Positions 8,338-17,557 of a stretch of DNA of 64,000 nucleotides are shown here, piece after piece. The translations under genes and the position numbers were made by a program. This stretch comes from Pseudomonas sp. R84. Lineage in GTDB: Bacteria; Pseudomonadota; Gammaproteobacteria; Pseudomonadales; Pseudomonadaceae. The notes below the pieces were generated by a model. That model was not told the DNA's origin and did no database searches. It was given only the letters and a program-made list of their open reading frames with translations. The first letter of the stretch is position 1. Each line of letters begins with the position of its first letter. The stretch covers positions 2,965,501 through 3,029,500 of the forward strand of contig NZ_CP019426.1 in the NCBI RefSeq assembly GCF_009834515.1, in the 5' to 3' direction.

Positions 8338-9354
8338 TCAGCCTTCACGGCTGAAGCGGCTGCGGTAATCACGCGGTGAAATCGACAGGTGCCGCTGAAA
8401 GCAGGCGCGCAGCCGCTCTTCGTCACCAAAGCCGCAGAGACGCGCGACCTTGTCGATGTTGTGCGCTGAGTTTTCCAGCAGACGCTTGGCCGCTTCGAGG
8501 CGGAACAATTCGATGGCTTTGGACGGCGTGCGGCCGGTGCTCTGTTTGTAGACCCGGGTGAAGTTGCGCAGGCTCATTCTGGCCTGCTCGGCGAGACGCT
8601 CCACACTCAGCTTGGGATCGCCGAGGTTGTCCATCAGCCACAGGTGCAGTGAGTCGAACAACGGACTTTCCTGCACTTGCGCTTGCAGCAGCGTGCTGTA
8701 TTGCGCCTGACCACCGGGGCGCTTGAGGTACACCACCAGTTCGCGAGCGACCTGCAAGGCCACTTCGCGGCCGCCATCAGCCTCGACCAGCGCCAGCGCC
8801 AGATCGATACCGGCCGTGACCCCGGCCGATGTCCACACCGAACCTTGCTGGATGAAGATCGCATCGGCATCCACCTCGATTGCCGGGAAGCGCTCGCGCA
8901 ACGTTTCGCAAATGGCCCAATGCGTCGCGGCGCGACAGCCGTCGAGCAGGCCGGCCTTGGCCAGCAGGAATGCGCCGCTGCACACCGAGACCACGCGTTG
9001 CGCGCTTGGCGCCTTGCGACGCAGCCAGTCGGTCAGTTGACCATGCTCGTCGAGGGTCTGGCAGATGTCCGGTGCACCGGGGACGACGAGGGTGTCCAGC
9101 GTGGCAATGTCCAGATCGCGTAGCGCGCGGGTGTCCACGGCCAGACCTTCGACGGTGTACACCAAACCGCCGTCAAGGCTGGCGGTGTGCAGTTGATAAC
9201 CGGGTTGACCGCGTTCGGCCAAGGCTTTGCTCGCCGCCCAGAACACCGTTTGTGCGCCGCTGAGGTCGAGCAGGCTCATGCGCGGGTAGGCAATGAACAC
9301 CACGTCGCGTGATTGCGCGGCAGAAGTGCGAGGCTGTGGGAAGGCGCTGGACAT
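8338..9354 (-). CDS. GlxA-family transcriptional regulator (DJ-1/PfpI + AraC HTH)
   Basis: 338 residues. An N-terminal DJ-1/PfpI-like domain (about 17-185, with VVSVCSGAFLLAKAGLLDG carrying the nucleophile-elbow cysteine) is followed by a C-terminal AraC-type double HTH (LSVERLAEQARMSLRNFTRV, then VARLCGFGDEERLRACFQRH). Such proteins regulate catabolic or stress genes. Start choice between 9354 and 9399 is uncertain because neither has a strong ribosome site. It is divergent from the FixJ-type regulator at 9555. Confidence 0.85.
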   Translation of the reverse strand: MSSAFPQPRTSAAQSRDVVFIAYPRMSLLDLSGAQTVFWAASKALAERGQPGYQLHTASLDGGLVYTVEGLAVDTRALRDLDIATLDTLVVPGAPDICQTLDEHGQLTDWLRRKAPSAQRVVSVCSGAFLLAKAGLLDGCRAATHWAICETLRERFPAIEVDADAIFIQQGSVWTSAGVTAGIDLALALVEADGGREVALQVARELVVYLKRPGGQAQYSTLLQAQVQESPLFDSLHLWLMDNLGDPKLSVERLAEQARMSLRNFTRVYKQSTGRTPSKAIELFRLEAAKRLLENSAHNIDKVARLCGFGDEERLRACFQRHLSISPRDYRSRFSREG

Positions 9355-9554
9355 CAAAATCTGCCTGTTCAATCGGCTGAAGTGGGGCGGAGGCGACATG
9401 GCCGATTTTCAGGGTTTTCTGGCCTGTCGGCAACGCGCGCCGACTGCTAGCCTGCTGCGCGACCGTTTGGCTGGCCTCTGGCTGCGTTTGCCATCATGGA
9501 CTAGATTTATTCACCTGCACATCGTACGCGTTGCGATCTCGCCGAGGAGACAGC

Positions 9555-10238
9555 ATGACCCTGTGGTCGCATTCCAGCCCCAGCCCCAGCCCCAGCGCCA
9601 ACCCGCCGACGTTGCGCGAGCCAGTGGTTTATGTGGTCGACGACGACGCCTCGATGCGCCAGGCCCTCGACGGTTTGCTGCGCTCCATCGGCCTGCAGGT
9701 GCAGACCTTCGAAACCTCCCAGGATTTTCTCGCATCGGCCAAACGTGACGTGCCCGGTTGCCTGGTGCTCGATGTGCGCCTGCGCGGTGAAAGCGGTCTG
9801 ACTTTACAGGAGCAGATGGAAAAGACCGGCGTGCGCATTCCCATTGTGTTCATGACCGGACACGGCGATATCGCCATGACCGTCAAGGCGATGAAGGCCG
9901 GCGCGGTGGACTTTCTCGCCAAGCCGTTTCGCGATCAGGACATGCTCGACGCCGTGGCCAGCGCGCTGGCCCGCGACAGTGCGCGGTTGCTTGCCGAGCA
10001 GTCTGGCGCGGTTATGCGCCAGGCCTACGAGACATTGACGGTGCGCGAACGTGAGGTGCTCAGTTTTGTCATTGTCGGGCTGATGAACAAACAGATCGCC
10101 GCGCAACTCAACCTCAGTGAAGTGACGGTGAAAGTTCATCGCGGCCAGATGATGAAGAAACTTTCGGCACGCTCGGTGGCGGATCTGGTGCGCATCGCCG
10201 AAGCCCTGGGCATCGAGCCGGCGCGGCGCAACGCTTGA
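9555..10238 (+). CDS. FixJ-type two-component response regulator
   Basis: 227 residues. After a Ser/Pro-rich leader (SPSPSPS) comes a receiver with VVDDD at 28-32 and phospho-acceptor D73, then PIVFMTGHGDIAMTVKAM, a segment typical of FixJ/NarL receivers, and KPF. The C-terminal LuxR-type HTH spans about 165-220 (LTVREREVLSFVIVG, then LNLSEVTVKVHRGQMMKKL). GAGGAGA precedes the ATG at 9555. The kinase gene starts 38 bases downstream on the same strand, so they are probably a co-transcribed pair. Confidence 0.92.
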   Translation: MTLWSHSSPSPSPSANPPTLREPVVYVVDDDASMRQALDGLLRSIGLQVQTFETSQDFLASAKRDVPGCLVLDVRLRGESGLTLQEQMEKTGVRIPIVFMTGHGDIAMTVKAMKAGAVDFLAKPFRDQDMLDAVASALARDSARLLAEQSGAVMRQAYETLTVREREVLSFVIVGLMNKQIAAQLNLSEVTVKVHRGQMMKKLSARSVADLVRIAEALGIEPARRNA

Positions 10239-10276
10239 ACGGCGGTCTTCGCTAAAAATCGCGGGTCATCCACCGC

Positions 10277-13200
10277 GTGGCAGAAAACCCTTTGACGGTG
10301 TCGACACAGATGGCCAGCAAAAAACAGATTTTGTGGGACGACGGCGAGCGGGTGTTTACCCGCGAACGCGGCCAGGGGGAGGGCAGCCGCAATGTTCTGG
10401 TAATGCGCCCGACCCTCGCTCAGCCGCTGCCTGCGACCCTCGATCGACTGGCGCACGAATACAACCTCAAGGACGATCTCAACGGTGAATGGGCGCTGCA
10501 ACCGCAAGCCCTTGAACGCGCAGGCGCAACCACGCGTCTGCTGTTCGACGACCCCGGCGGCGAGCCGCTGTCACGTTTATTGATCGCGCCGCTGGACACC
10601 GAAACCGGCCTGCTGCTGGCCATCAACATCGCCGTGGCGCTGGGCCGCCTGCACCAGTGCGGGCTGGTGCACAAAGACCTCAAGCCGCAACACATTCTGG
10701 TCAATTGCAGCGACGGCCAGACACGCCTGACCGGCTTCGGCCTCGCCTCACGTCTGCCCCGTGAACGACAGGCGCCGGAACCACCGGAAACCATCGCCGG
10801 CACCCTCGCGTACATGGCGCCGGAACAAACCGGGCGGATGAACCGCTCGATCGATTCGCGCAGTGATCTGTATGCCTTTGGCGTGACCCTTTATCAGATG
10901 CTCACCGGCTCACTGCCGTTCAGCGCCAATGAACCGATGGAATGGGTGCATTGCCACATCGCGCGGTTACCGATGCCGGCGTGCGAACGGGTGGCCACCG
11001 TGCCGGCGATGCTTTCGCGGGTGGTCATGAAGTTGCTCGCCAAGACCGCCGAAGAGCGCTATCAAACCGCAGCCGGCGTCGAGCATGACCTGCGTCGTTG
11101 CCTGAACGATTGGCAGCGCGCCCGGCACATCGAGACATTTACCCTGAACGAACAGGGCGCGATCGATCGCCTGCTGATCCCGGAGAAACTGTACGGGCGC
11201 GAGCGCGAAGTGCAAACGCTGATCGATGCGTTCGCACACGTGGTGCAGAGCCAATCGCCGAAACTGGTGCTGGTGTCCGGTTACTCAGGCATTGGCAAAT
11301 CCTCGGTAGTCAGCGAGTTGCATAAAGTGCTGGTGCCGTCGCGGGGGCTGTTCGCCTCCGGCAAGTTCGATCAGTACAAGCGCGATATTCCCTATGCGAC
11401 GCTGGTTCAAGCCTTTCAAGGGCTGGTGCGCACGCTGCTGGGCAAGCGCCGCGAAGTGCTCGTTGAATGGCGCGCGGCGCTGTTGCAGGCGCTGTCGCCG
11501 AACGCGCGGCTGATGACCGAATTGATCCCCGAACTGAAACTGATCATCGGCGATCCGCCAGCGGTGCCGGAGCTTGAACCGCAACAAGCGCAGCAGCGTT
11601 TCCTGCGGGTGTTGCAGCGCTTTATCAGCGTGTTTGCCCGACCGGAACACCCGTTGGCGCTGTTTCTTGATGACCTGCAATGGCTGGATGCGGCGACGCT
11701 GGATCTGCTCGAAGAGCTGCTGACCCGCGCAGAGGTTGGCCACCTGCTGCTGGTCGGCGCCTACCGCAATAACGAGGTCGATGCCGACCACCCGCTCAGC
11801 AGCAAACTCAAAGCCATTCGTAGTGCCGGCGCGCACATCGCCGAGATTCGCCTGACCCCGCTCGCGGGTGTGCACATCGAACAACTGATCGCCGAATCGT
11901 TGCGCTGTCCACCCGCGAGCATCGTCACGTTGGCGCGACTGGTGCTGGACAAGACCGGCGGCAATCCGTTTTTCGTCATCCAGTTCCTCCAAGCCCTCGC
12001 CGAGGAAGAACTGCTGATTTACGACCATCAGCTCAATCGTTGGCGCTGGGATCTTGAGCTGATCAACGGCAAAGGCTACACCGACAACGTTGTCGATCTG
12101 ATGGTCGGCAAGCTTGCGCGTTTGCCGCTGGAAACCCGGCAGGCCCTGCAACAACTGGCGTGCCTGGGCAACGTCGCGCGGATCGACACCCTGGCCACCG
12201 TGCTCGATCTGTCCACGGCGCGCGTACACGCGGCGCTGTGGCCGGCGGTGCGCCAGGATCTGGTTGAACGTCTGGACGGCGCCTGTGCGTTTGCCCACGA
12301 CCGTGTGCATGAGGCGGCTTACTCGCTGATCGCCGAAGCCGAACGTGCGCAGACGCATTTGCGCATCGGCCGGCTATTGGCGCTGCAAACGCCGGGCGAG
12401 GGGCGCGAAGAGGCGATCTTTGAAATCGTCGGCCAACTCAACCGTGGCACCAGCCTGATCAGCGCCCGGGCCGAGCGTGAACAACTGGCCGAATTCAATC
12501 TGCTCGCCGGTCAGCGCGCCAAGGCTTCGACCGCTTACACCTCAGCGCTGACCTACCTGGGCGCGGGTGCAACAGTGCTTGGCGCACAAGGCTTCGACAG
12601 CCGCCATGAGTTGGCGTTTGCCCTGGAGCTGAACCGCGCCGAGTGCGAATTTCTCACCGGGCAATTGGCACTGGCGGATGCCCGTTTGCAGGGTCTGGCC
12701 GAGCGCGCGGCAACCACCGTGGAGCGTGCGGCCGTGACGTGTTTGCACATGGATGTCTACCTGTTGCTCGATCGCAGCGACCGCGCGGTGGCAGTCTGCC
12801 TGGCCTATCTGCGTCAGGTTGGCATCGACTGGACGGCGCATCCGGACGATCAGCAAGTGCGCCGGGAATACCAGCAGATCTGGACGCAACTGGGTGAGCG
12901 CAGCATCGACCAATTGATCGACCTGCCGCTGATGGAAGATCCGGCCTCACTGGTGACGCTGGATGCGTTGAGCAAACTGTTGGCCCCGGCGTTGCAGTCC
13001 GATGCGAACCTCGCATGCCTGACCATCTGTAAAGCCGTCAGTCTGAGTCTGGAGCACGGCAATTGCGACGCCTCCTGCATGCTCTACGCCAACGTTGTGC
13101 GGGTCGCCGGGCGGCGCTTCGGTGACTACACCAGCGGTTACCGCTTTGGCCGTTTGGGCTGCGATCTGGTCGACCGCCGTGGCCTGACACGCTACGAGGC

Positions 13201-15790
13201 GAGCACGTATCTGTGTTTCTCGATTTTCGTGGTGCGCTGGATGCGCCCGGTGCGCGAGTGCCGTGAGTTGCTGCGCCGCGCGCTCAGCGCCGGCAACCGC
13301 AGCGGCGATTTGCCCTATGCAGCCTATGCCGGCAACAGCCTGATTTCCGACCTGTTGTTTATTGGCGAACCGCTGGCGGAAGTGCAGGTTCAAGCTGAGG
13401 CGGGGCTGGCTTATGCGCAGAAAATCCGCTTCGGGCTGGTGATCAGCTTCATGAGTTGCCAGCGGGCACTGATCCGCATGTTGCGCGGGCAGACTGCGCA
13501 GTTCGGTAGTTTCAACGATGAACAGTTCGATGAAGCGCGTTTCGAGGCGAACCTCGCCGCGCCTGATCTGGCGCTGGCTCGGGGCAAGTATTGGGTGCGC
13601 AAGTTGCAGGCGCGCTATCTGGCCGGGGATTACGCGGCGGCCGCTGACTGCGCGGCTCAAGCGCGGGAATTGATGTGGGTGATCTCCTCGTTTTTCGAGG
13701 AAGCCGAATACCATTTCTACGCCGCGCTGACATTGGCCGCCCACGGCGATGCCAATAGCCATCAACTGCAACGCTTGGCAGAACACCACGATCAACTGCA
13801 GACCTGGGCGCAACAGTGTGCCGAAACCTTCGCCAGTCACGTGGCACTGGTCGGCGCGGAAATCGCGCGGGTTGCGGGGCAACTGATCGAAGCAGAGTTG
13901 CTGTACGAACGGGCGATTCAATTGGCGGCGGATAACGGTTTCGTTCACATCGAGGCTTTGGCCAACGAACTGGCGGCGCGTTTCTACGGTGCTCGCGGTC
14001 TGGCGAAAATCGCCCGTGTCTACCTGCAAGATGCGCGCTACGGTTACTTGCGTTGGGGCGCCGATGGCAAGGTGCGACAACTGGAGCGACGGCACCGTTT
14101 TCTGCGCCAGGAAGACGCGCTGCCCAGCCCGACTGCGACCATCACCACTGCCGTCGAGCATCTGGATCTGGCCACGGTGCTCAAGGTTTCCCAAGCCGTG
14201 TCTGGCGAAATTGTTCTCGACCGGCTGATCGAAACGATCATGCGCACCGCCATCGAACAGGCCGGCGCCGAGCAGGGTGTGCTGATTCTTGCCGAAGGCG
14301 AGACGCCGTATATCGCCGCGCGCACCCGCATTGGCGACAGCAGCACATTACTTTGCAATGAACCGGTCAATGCGATGGCTTTGGCGGAGTCGGTGCTCTA
14401 CCAGACCTTGCGCACCGGCGAAAATCTGTGTCTGGACGATGCCGTCGCCGATCCGGCATTCGCCGCTGACCCCTATATGCACCAGCACGGCGCCCGCTCG
14501 ATCCTGTGCCTGCCGTTGATGAATCAGGGCCGGGTCGCCGGGGCGTTGTACCTGGAGAACAATCTGTCGGCGGGGGTGTTCAGCCCAGCGCGTATTGCCA
14601 TTCTGCGGCTGGTCGCTTCACAAGCTGCCATCTCGCTGGACAACGCGCGGCTGTATCGCGACGTCGCCGAGCGTGAAGCGAAGATTCGCCGGCTGGTCGA
14701 TGCCAACATCATCGGCATCATCGTCTGGAGTGTCGAAGGGGAAATCATCGAGGCCAACGACGCGTTCCTGCGCATGGTCGGCTACCAGCGCGATGATCTG
14801 CTCTCGGGAAACGTGCATTGGCGCGACATGACCCCGCCGGCTCGGCGCGCCGAAAGCGAAGCGGCGCTGGCGACGGCGATCCGCACCGGGCGCACTCAGC
14901 CGTTCGAAAAGGAATACATCCGCAAGGACGGCAGTTGCCTGCCGGTGATCGTCGGTCTGGCCGCGTTTGAAGCCAGTCAGCAACAGGGCGTGGCGTTCGT
15001 CCTCGACCTGAGCGAGCGCAAACAAGCGGAAGAACAAGTGCGCGAAGGCGAACGCCGCTATCGTCAGGTGCAAGCGGAACTGGCCCACGCCAACCGCGTG
15101 GCGACCATGGGCCAGCTTGCGGCGTCCATCGCTCACGAAGTCAACCAGCCGATCGCCGCCACCGTTACCAATGCCAACGCCGCGCTGCGCTGGCTCGGCG
15201 CACAACCGCCGAACACCGATGAAGTCGAGCAGGGCCTCAGGTGCATCATCAGCGATGGCAACCGCGCGGCCGACGTACTCGGCCGAATCCGCGCATTGAT
15301 CCGCAAGACGCCGCCGCAACGGCAAGCGCTGGACCTCAATGCGGTGGTGGACGAAATGGTCGGGTTTACCCGTGGTGAGGCGACTCGATACGGGGCTGTG
15401 GTGTCCGTGCAACTGGCCAGCGACTTGCCGGCGGTATTGGCGGACCGGGTCGAGTTGCAACAGGTCCTGCTCAATCTGATCGTCAACGCCCTGGAGGCGA
15501 TGGCTGTGAGGGAGGAGGGCGAGCGCCGGCTGTCCATCACCAGTGATTACGTCGGCGAAGACGTGCGGATCACGGTCAGTGACTCCGGGCCGGGGTTTGC
15601 CTGTGAGCGCGCGGAAGAAGTCTTCACCGCGTTCTACACCACCAAAGCCACCGGGCTGGGGATGGGGCTGTCGATCTGTCGCACGATCATTGAGGCGCAT
15701 GGCGGACGCTTGTGGGCGGAGGCGAATGCGCCTTGTGGGGCGCGGGTTGTGTTTGCGTTGCCGAGTCATGAGGCATTGCAGCGAACATAG
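10277..15790 (+). CDS. Kinase-like / ATPase / GAF / PAS / sensor histidine kinase hybrid
   Basis: 1837 residues, domains in order: protein-kinase-like (1-280), AAA_16-type ATPase with Walker A GYSGIGKS (335-342) and Walker B LFLDDLQW (462-469), a long helical TPR-like middle (about 600-1290), GAF (1300-1458), PAS (1468-1582), HisKA with phospho-acceptor H1620 in IAHEVNQP and a full HATPase (N-box LLNLIVNALEAM, DSGPGF, GLGMGLSI). No membrane helices, so a cytoplasmic sensor. In the kinase domain the expected ATP-binding lysine is Met43 and DFG reads GFG (153-155), although HKDLKPQ and APE remain, suggesting a pseudokinase. The start is uncertain (GTG 10277 or ATG 10310). Its partners are probably the regulators at 9555 and 7836. 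Confidence 0.92.
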   Translation: MAENPLTVSTQMASKKQILWDDGERVFTRERGQGEGSRNVLVMRPTLAQPLPATLDRLAHEYNLKDDLNGEWALQPQALERAGATTRLLFDDPGGEPLSRLLIAPLDTETGLLLAINIAVALGRLHQCGLVHKDLKPQHILVNCSDGQTRLTGFGLASRLPRERQAPEPPETIAGTLAYMAPEQTGRMNRSIDSRSDLYAFGVTLYQMLTGSLPFSANEPMEWVHCHIARLPMPACERVATVPAMLSRVVMKLLAKTAEERYQTAAGVEHDLRRCLNDWQRARHIETFTLNEQGAIDRLLIPEKLYGREREVQTLIDAFAHVVQSQSPKLVLVSGYSGIGKSSVVSELHKVLVPSRGLFASGKFDQYKRDIPYATLVQAFQGLVRTLLGKRREVLVEWRAALLQALSPNARLMTELIPELKLIIGDPPAVPELEPQQAQQRFLRVLQRFISVFARPEHPLALFLDDLQWLDAATLDLLEELLTRAEVGHLLLVGAYRNNEVDADHPLSSKLKAIRSAGAHIAEIRLTPLAGVHIEQLIAESLRCPPASIVTLARLVLDKTGGNPFFVIQFLQALAEEELLIYDHQLNRWRWDLELINGKGYTDNVVDLMVGKLARLPLETRQALQQLACLGNVARIDTLATVLDLSTARVHAALWPAVRQDLVERLDGACAFAHDRVHEAAYSLIAEAERAQTHLRIGRLLALQTPGEGREEAIFEIVGQLNRGTSLISARAEREQLAEFNLLAGQRAKASTAYTSALTYLGAGATVLGAQGFDSRHELAFALELNRAECEFLTGQLALADARLQGLAERAATTVERAAVTCLHMDVYLLLDRSDRAVAVCLAYLRQVGIDWTAHPDDQQVRREYQQIWTQLGERSIDQLIDLPLMEDPASLVTLDALSKLLAPALQSDANLACLTICKAVSLSLEHGNCDASCMLYANVVRVAGRRFGDYTSGYRFGRLGCDLVDRRGLTRYEASTYLCFSIFVVRWMRPVRECRELLRRALSAGNRSGDLPYAAYAGNSLISDLLFIGEPLAEVQVQAEAGLAYAQKIRFGLVISFMSCQRALIRMLRGQTAQFGSFNDEQFDEARFEANLAAPDLALARGKYWVRKLQARYLAGDYAAAADCAAQARELMWVISSFFEEAEYHFYAALTLAAHGDANSHQLQRLAEHHDQLQTWAQQCAETFASHVALVGAEIARVAGQLIEAELLYERAIQLAADNGFVHIEALANELAARFYGARGLAKIARVYLQDARYGYLRWGADGKVRQLERRHRFLRQEDALPSPTATITTAVEHLDLATVLKVSQAVSGEIVLDRLIETIMRTAIEQAGAEQGVLILAEGETPYIAARTRIGDSSTLLCNEPVNAMALAESVLYQTLRTGENLCLDDAVADPAFAADPYMHQHGARSILCLPLMNQGRVAGALYLENNLSAGVFSPARIAILRLVASQAAISLDNARLYRDVAEREAKIRRLVDANIIGIIVWSVEGEIIEANDAFLRMVGYQRDDLLSGNVHWRDMTPPARRAESEAALATAIRTGRTQPFEKEYIRKDGSCLPVIVGLAAFEASQQQGVAFVLDLSERKQAEEQVREGERRYRQVQAELAHANRVATMGQLAASIAHEVNQPIAATVTNANAALRWLGAQPPNTDEVEQGLRCIISDGNRAADVLGRIRALIRKTPPQRQALDLNAVVDEMVGFTRGEATRYGAVVSVQLASDLPAVLADRVELQQVLLNLIVNALEAMAVREEGERRLSITSDYVGEDVRITVSDSGPGFACERAEEVFTAFYTTKATGLGMGLSICRTIIEAHGGRLWAEANAPCGARVVFALPSHEALQRT

Positions 15791-15933
15791 GTTGCAATGT
15801 GCGCACGGTGACCACTTGGTTTTCATCGTGAACACGTAGTTCTCGAATGTCGATATCAGACACGATCATGGCGCAATCAGTCTACTGGCTCACCGGGCAG
15901 GCCGGGTAAGGTGAGGTGTCTTTAAGTCAAGAT

Positions 15934-15956
15934 AACCCCATGCAGATCATGGGGTT
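15934..15956. other. Intergenic hairpin before the permease gene
   Basis: A perfect 9-bp inverted repeat (aaccccatg with its complement) and 5-base loop lies in the 281-base gap between the hybrid kinase and the permease. There is no T run, so its role (terminator or leader structure) is undecided. Confidence 0.4.
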
Positions 15957-16071
15957 GATAAGAACTGCGGCGGTTGAGGGGGCTTCTTTCGGGGAGTTTT
16001 ACAGGCAACGATGATGATCGTTTGCTCACAGCAACTCGCTTAAATGTCGATCAGCAGAGAATAAAAAACTA

Positions 16072-17472
16072 ATGATCAGCCCTAACTCCATGGATTCGAG
16101 TAGCCAATTGGCGCAGGGCTTCAAGCCTCGTCACGTCACCATGCTATCCATCGCCGGGATTATCGGTGCCGGTTTGTTCGTAGGCTCAGGGCATGCCATT
16201 GCCGCAGCGGGGCCGGCGGTTCTGCTGGCTTATCTGTTCTCGGGTCTGCTCGTCGTGCTGGTCATGCGCATGCTCGGCGAAATGGCGGTGGCTAACCCGG
16301 ACACCGGCTCGTTCTCGACTTATGCCGATCAGGCGATCGGTCGTTGGGCGGGCTTCACCATCGGTTGGCTCTACTGGTGGTTCTGGGTGTTGGTGATTCC
16401 CATCGAAGCGTTGGCGGCCGGCCATGTTTTGAACCAGTGGTTTCCTCAGGTCGATGCCTGGTTGTTCGCCTTGGGCTCGATCATTGCGCTGGTGGTGACC
16501 AACCTTTTCAGCGTGTCCAAGTACGGTGAATTCGAATTCTGGTTCGCCATGGCCAAGGTTGTGGCGATCATCGGTTTTATCGGTGTCGGTTTTGCCGTGT
16601 TGATGGGCTGGATTCCCGACAGGGAAGTCAGCGGGTTGAGCGGGTTGATGGCCGACCACGGCGGATTTGCGCCCAACGGTCTGTCGGCGGTGGTCGGCGC
16701 TTTCATCACTATCATGTTCAGTTTCATCGGTACCGAAGCGGTGACCATCGCCGCTGCCGAATCCAACGACCCGTCGCGAAACATTGCCAAGGCCACGCGC
16801 TCGGTGATCTGGCGTATCGGCGTGTTTTACCTGCTGTCGATCTTCGTCGTGATCTCCGTGGTGCCCTGGAATGATCCGTTGCTGGCCTCGGTCGGCTCTT
16901 ATCAGCGTGCCCTGGAAATCATGAACATTCCCCACGCCAAGTTCATGGTCGACGTCGTCGTGCTGATCGCCGTGGCCAGTTGCATGAACTCCTCGATCTA
17001 CATTGCCTCGCGCATGCTTTACTCGCTGGGCCGTCGTGGCGATGCGCCGAAAATCCTCAAGGCGACTTCATCGGCAGGCGTGCCCCGCGCGGCCGTTATC
17101 GCCAGCACCGTGCTGGGGGCGTTGATCACGGTGTGGAGCTACTTCATGCCCGCCGGGCTGTTTCAATTCCTGCTGGCCAGCTCCGGCGCGATTGCCTTGC
17201 TGGTGTACTTGGCGATCGCGGTTTCGCAGTTGCGCATGCGGCGGATTTTGCAACAGCGCAACGTCGAGTTGACCTTTCGCATGTGGCTGTTTCCGTGGCT
17301 GACGTGGCTGGTGATCGTGTTCATCTGCGCGGCGCTGGCGGTGATGATGATCACTCCGCAACATCGCACCGAAGTCACCACAACCATTGGATTGGCGTTG
17401 GCGATTTCCTTTATCGGCCTGGTGACGTCGCGTCATCCTGCGCCGGCGGCGAGGGTCACGTCGGTGTGGTAG
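16072..17472 (+). CDS. gabP: Amino-acid permease, GABA-permease type
   Basis: 466 residues, 12 predicted membrane helices of the APC superfamily. The N-terminal block KPRHVTMLSIAGIIGAGLFVG and PDTGSFSTYADQAIGRWAGF are hallmarks of the AAT/GabP branch, which imports GABA and related amino acids by proton symport across the inner membrane. Several GabP-like paralogues exist in pseudomonads, so the exact substrate is not certain. An ATG six codons later (16090) is an alternative start. The AraC-type regulator starts 85 bases downstream on the same strand and may control it. Confidence 0.8.
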   Translation: MISPNSMDSSSQLAQGFKPRHVTMLSIAGIIGAGLFVGSGHAIAAAGPAVLLAYLFSGLLVVLVMRMLGEMAVANPDTGSFSTYADQAIGRWAGFTIGWLYWWFWVLVIPIEALAAGHVLNQWFPQVDAWLFALGSIIALVVTNLFSVSKYGEFEFWFAMAKVVAIIGFIGVGFAVLMGWIPDREVSGLSGLMADHGGFAPNGLSAVVGAFITIMFSFIGTEAVTIAAAESNDPSRNIAKATRSVIWRIGVFYLLSIFVVISVVPWNDPLLASVGSYQRALEIMNIPHAKFMVDVVVLIAVASCMNSSIYIASRMLYSLGRRGDAPKILKATSSAGVPRAAVIASTVLGALITVWSYFMPAGLFQFLLASSGAIALLVYLAIAVSQLRMRRILQQRNVELTFRMWLFPWLTWLVIVFICAALAVMMITPQHRTEVTTTIGLALAISFIGLVTSRHPAPAARVTSVW

Positions 17473-17557
17473 GCGTTCGCGCCGAACCTGATACTCCCTT
17501 GGCGAAGGCCGAGGGATATGACCGACGCCTGCATCTCAGGCCGATCTTTATGAGGAC

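Noticed and set aside
11285..15835. Long minus-strand ORFs inside the hybrid kinase gene (11285-12358, 12947-14194, 14618-15835)
   Set aside because: Gln/Arg/His-rich antisense frames without motifs; the plus strand has a continuous multi-domain protein.
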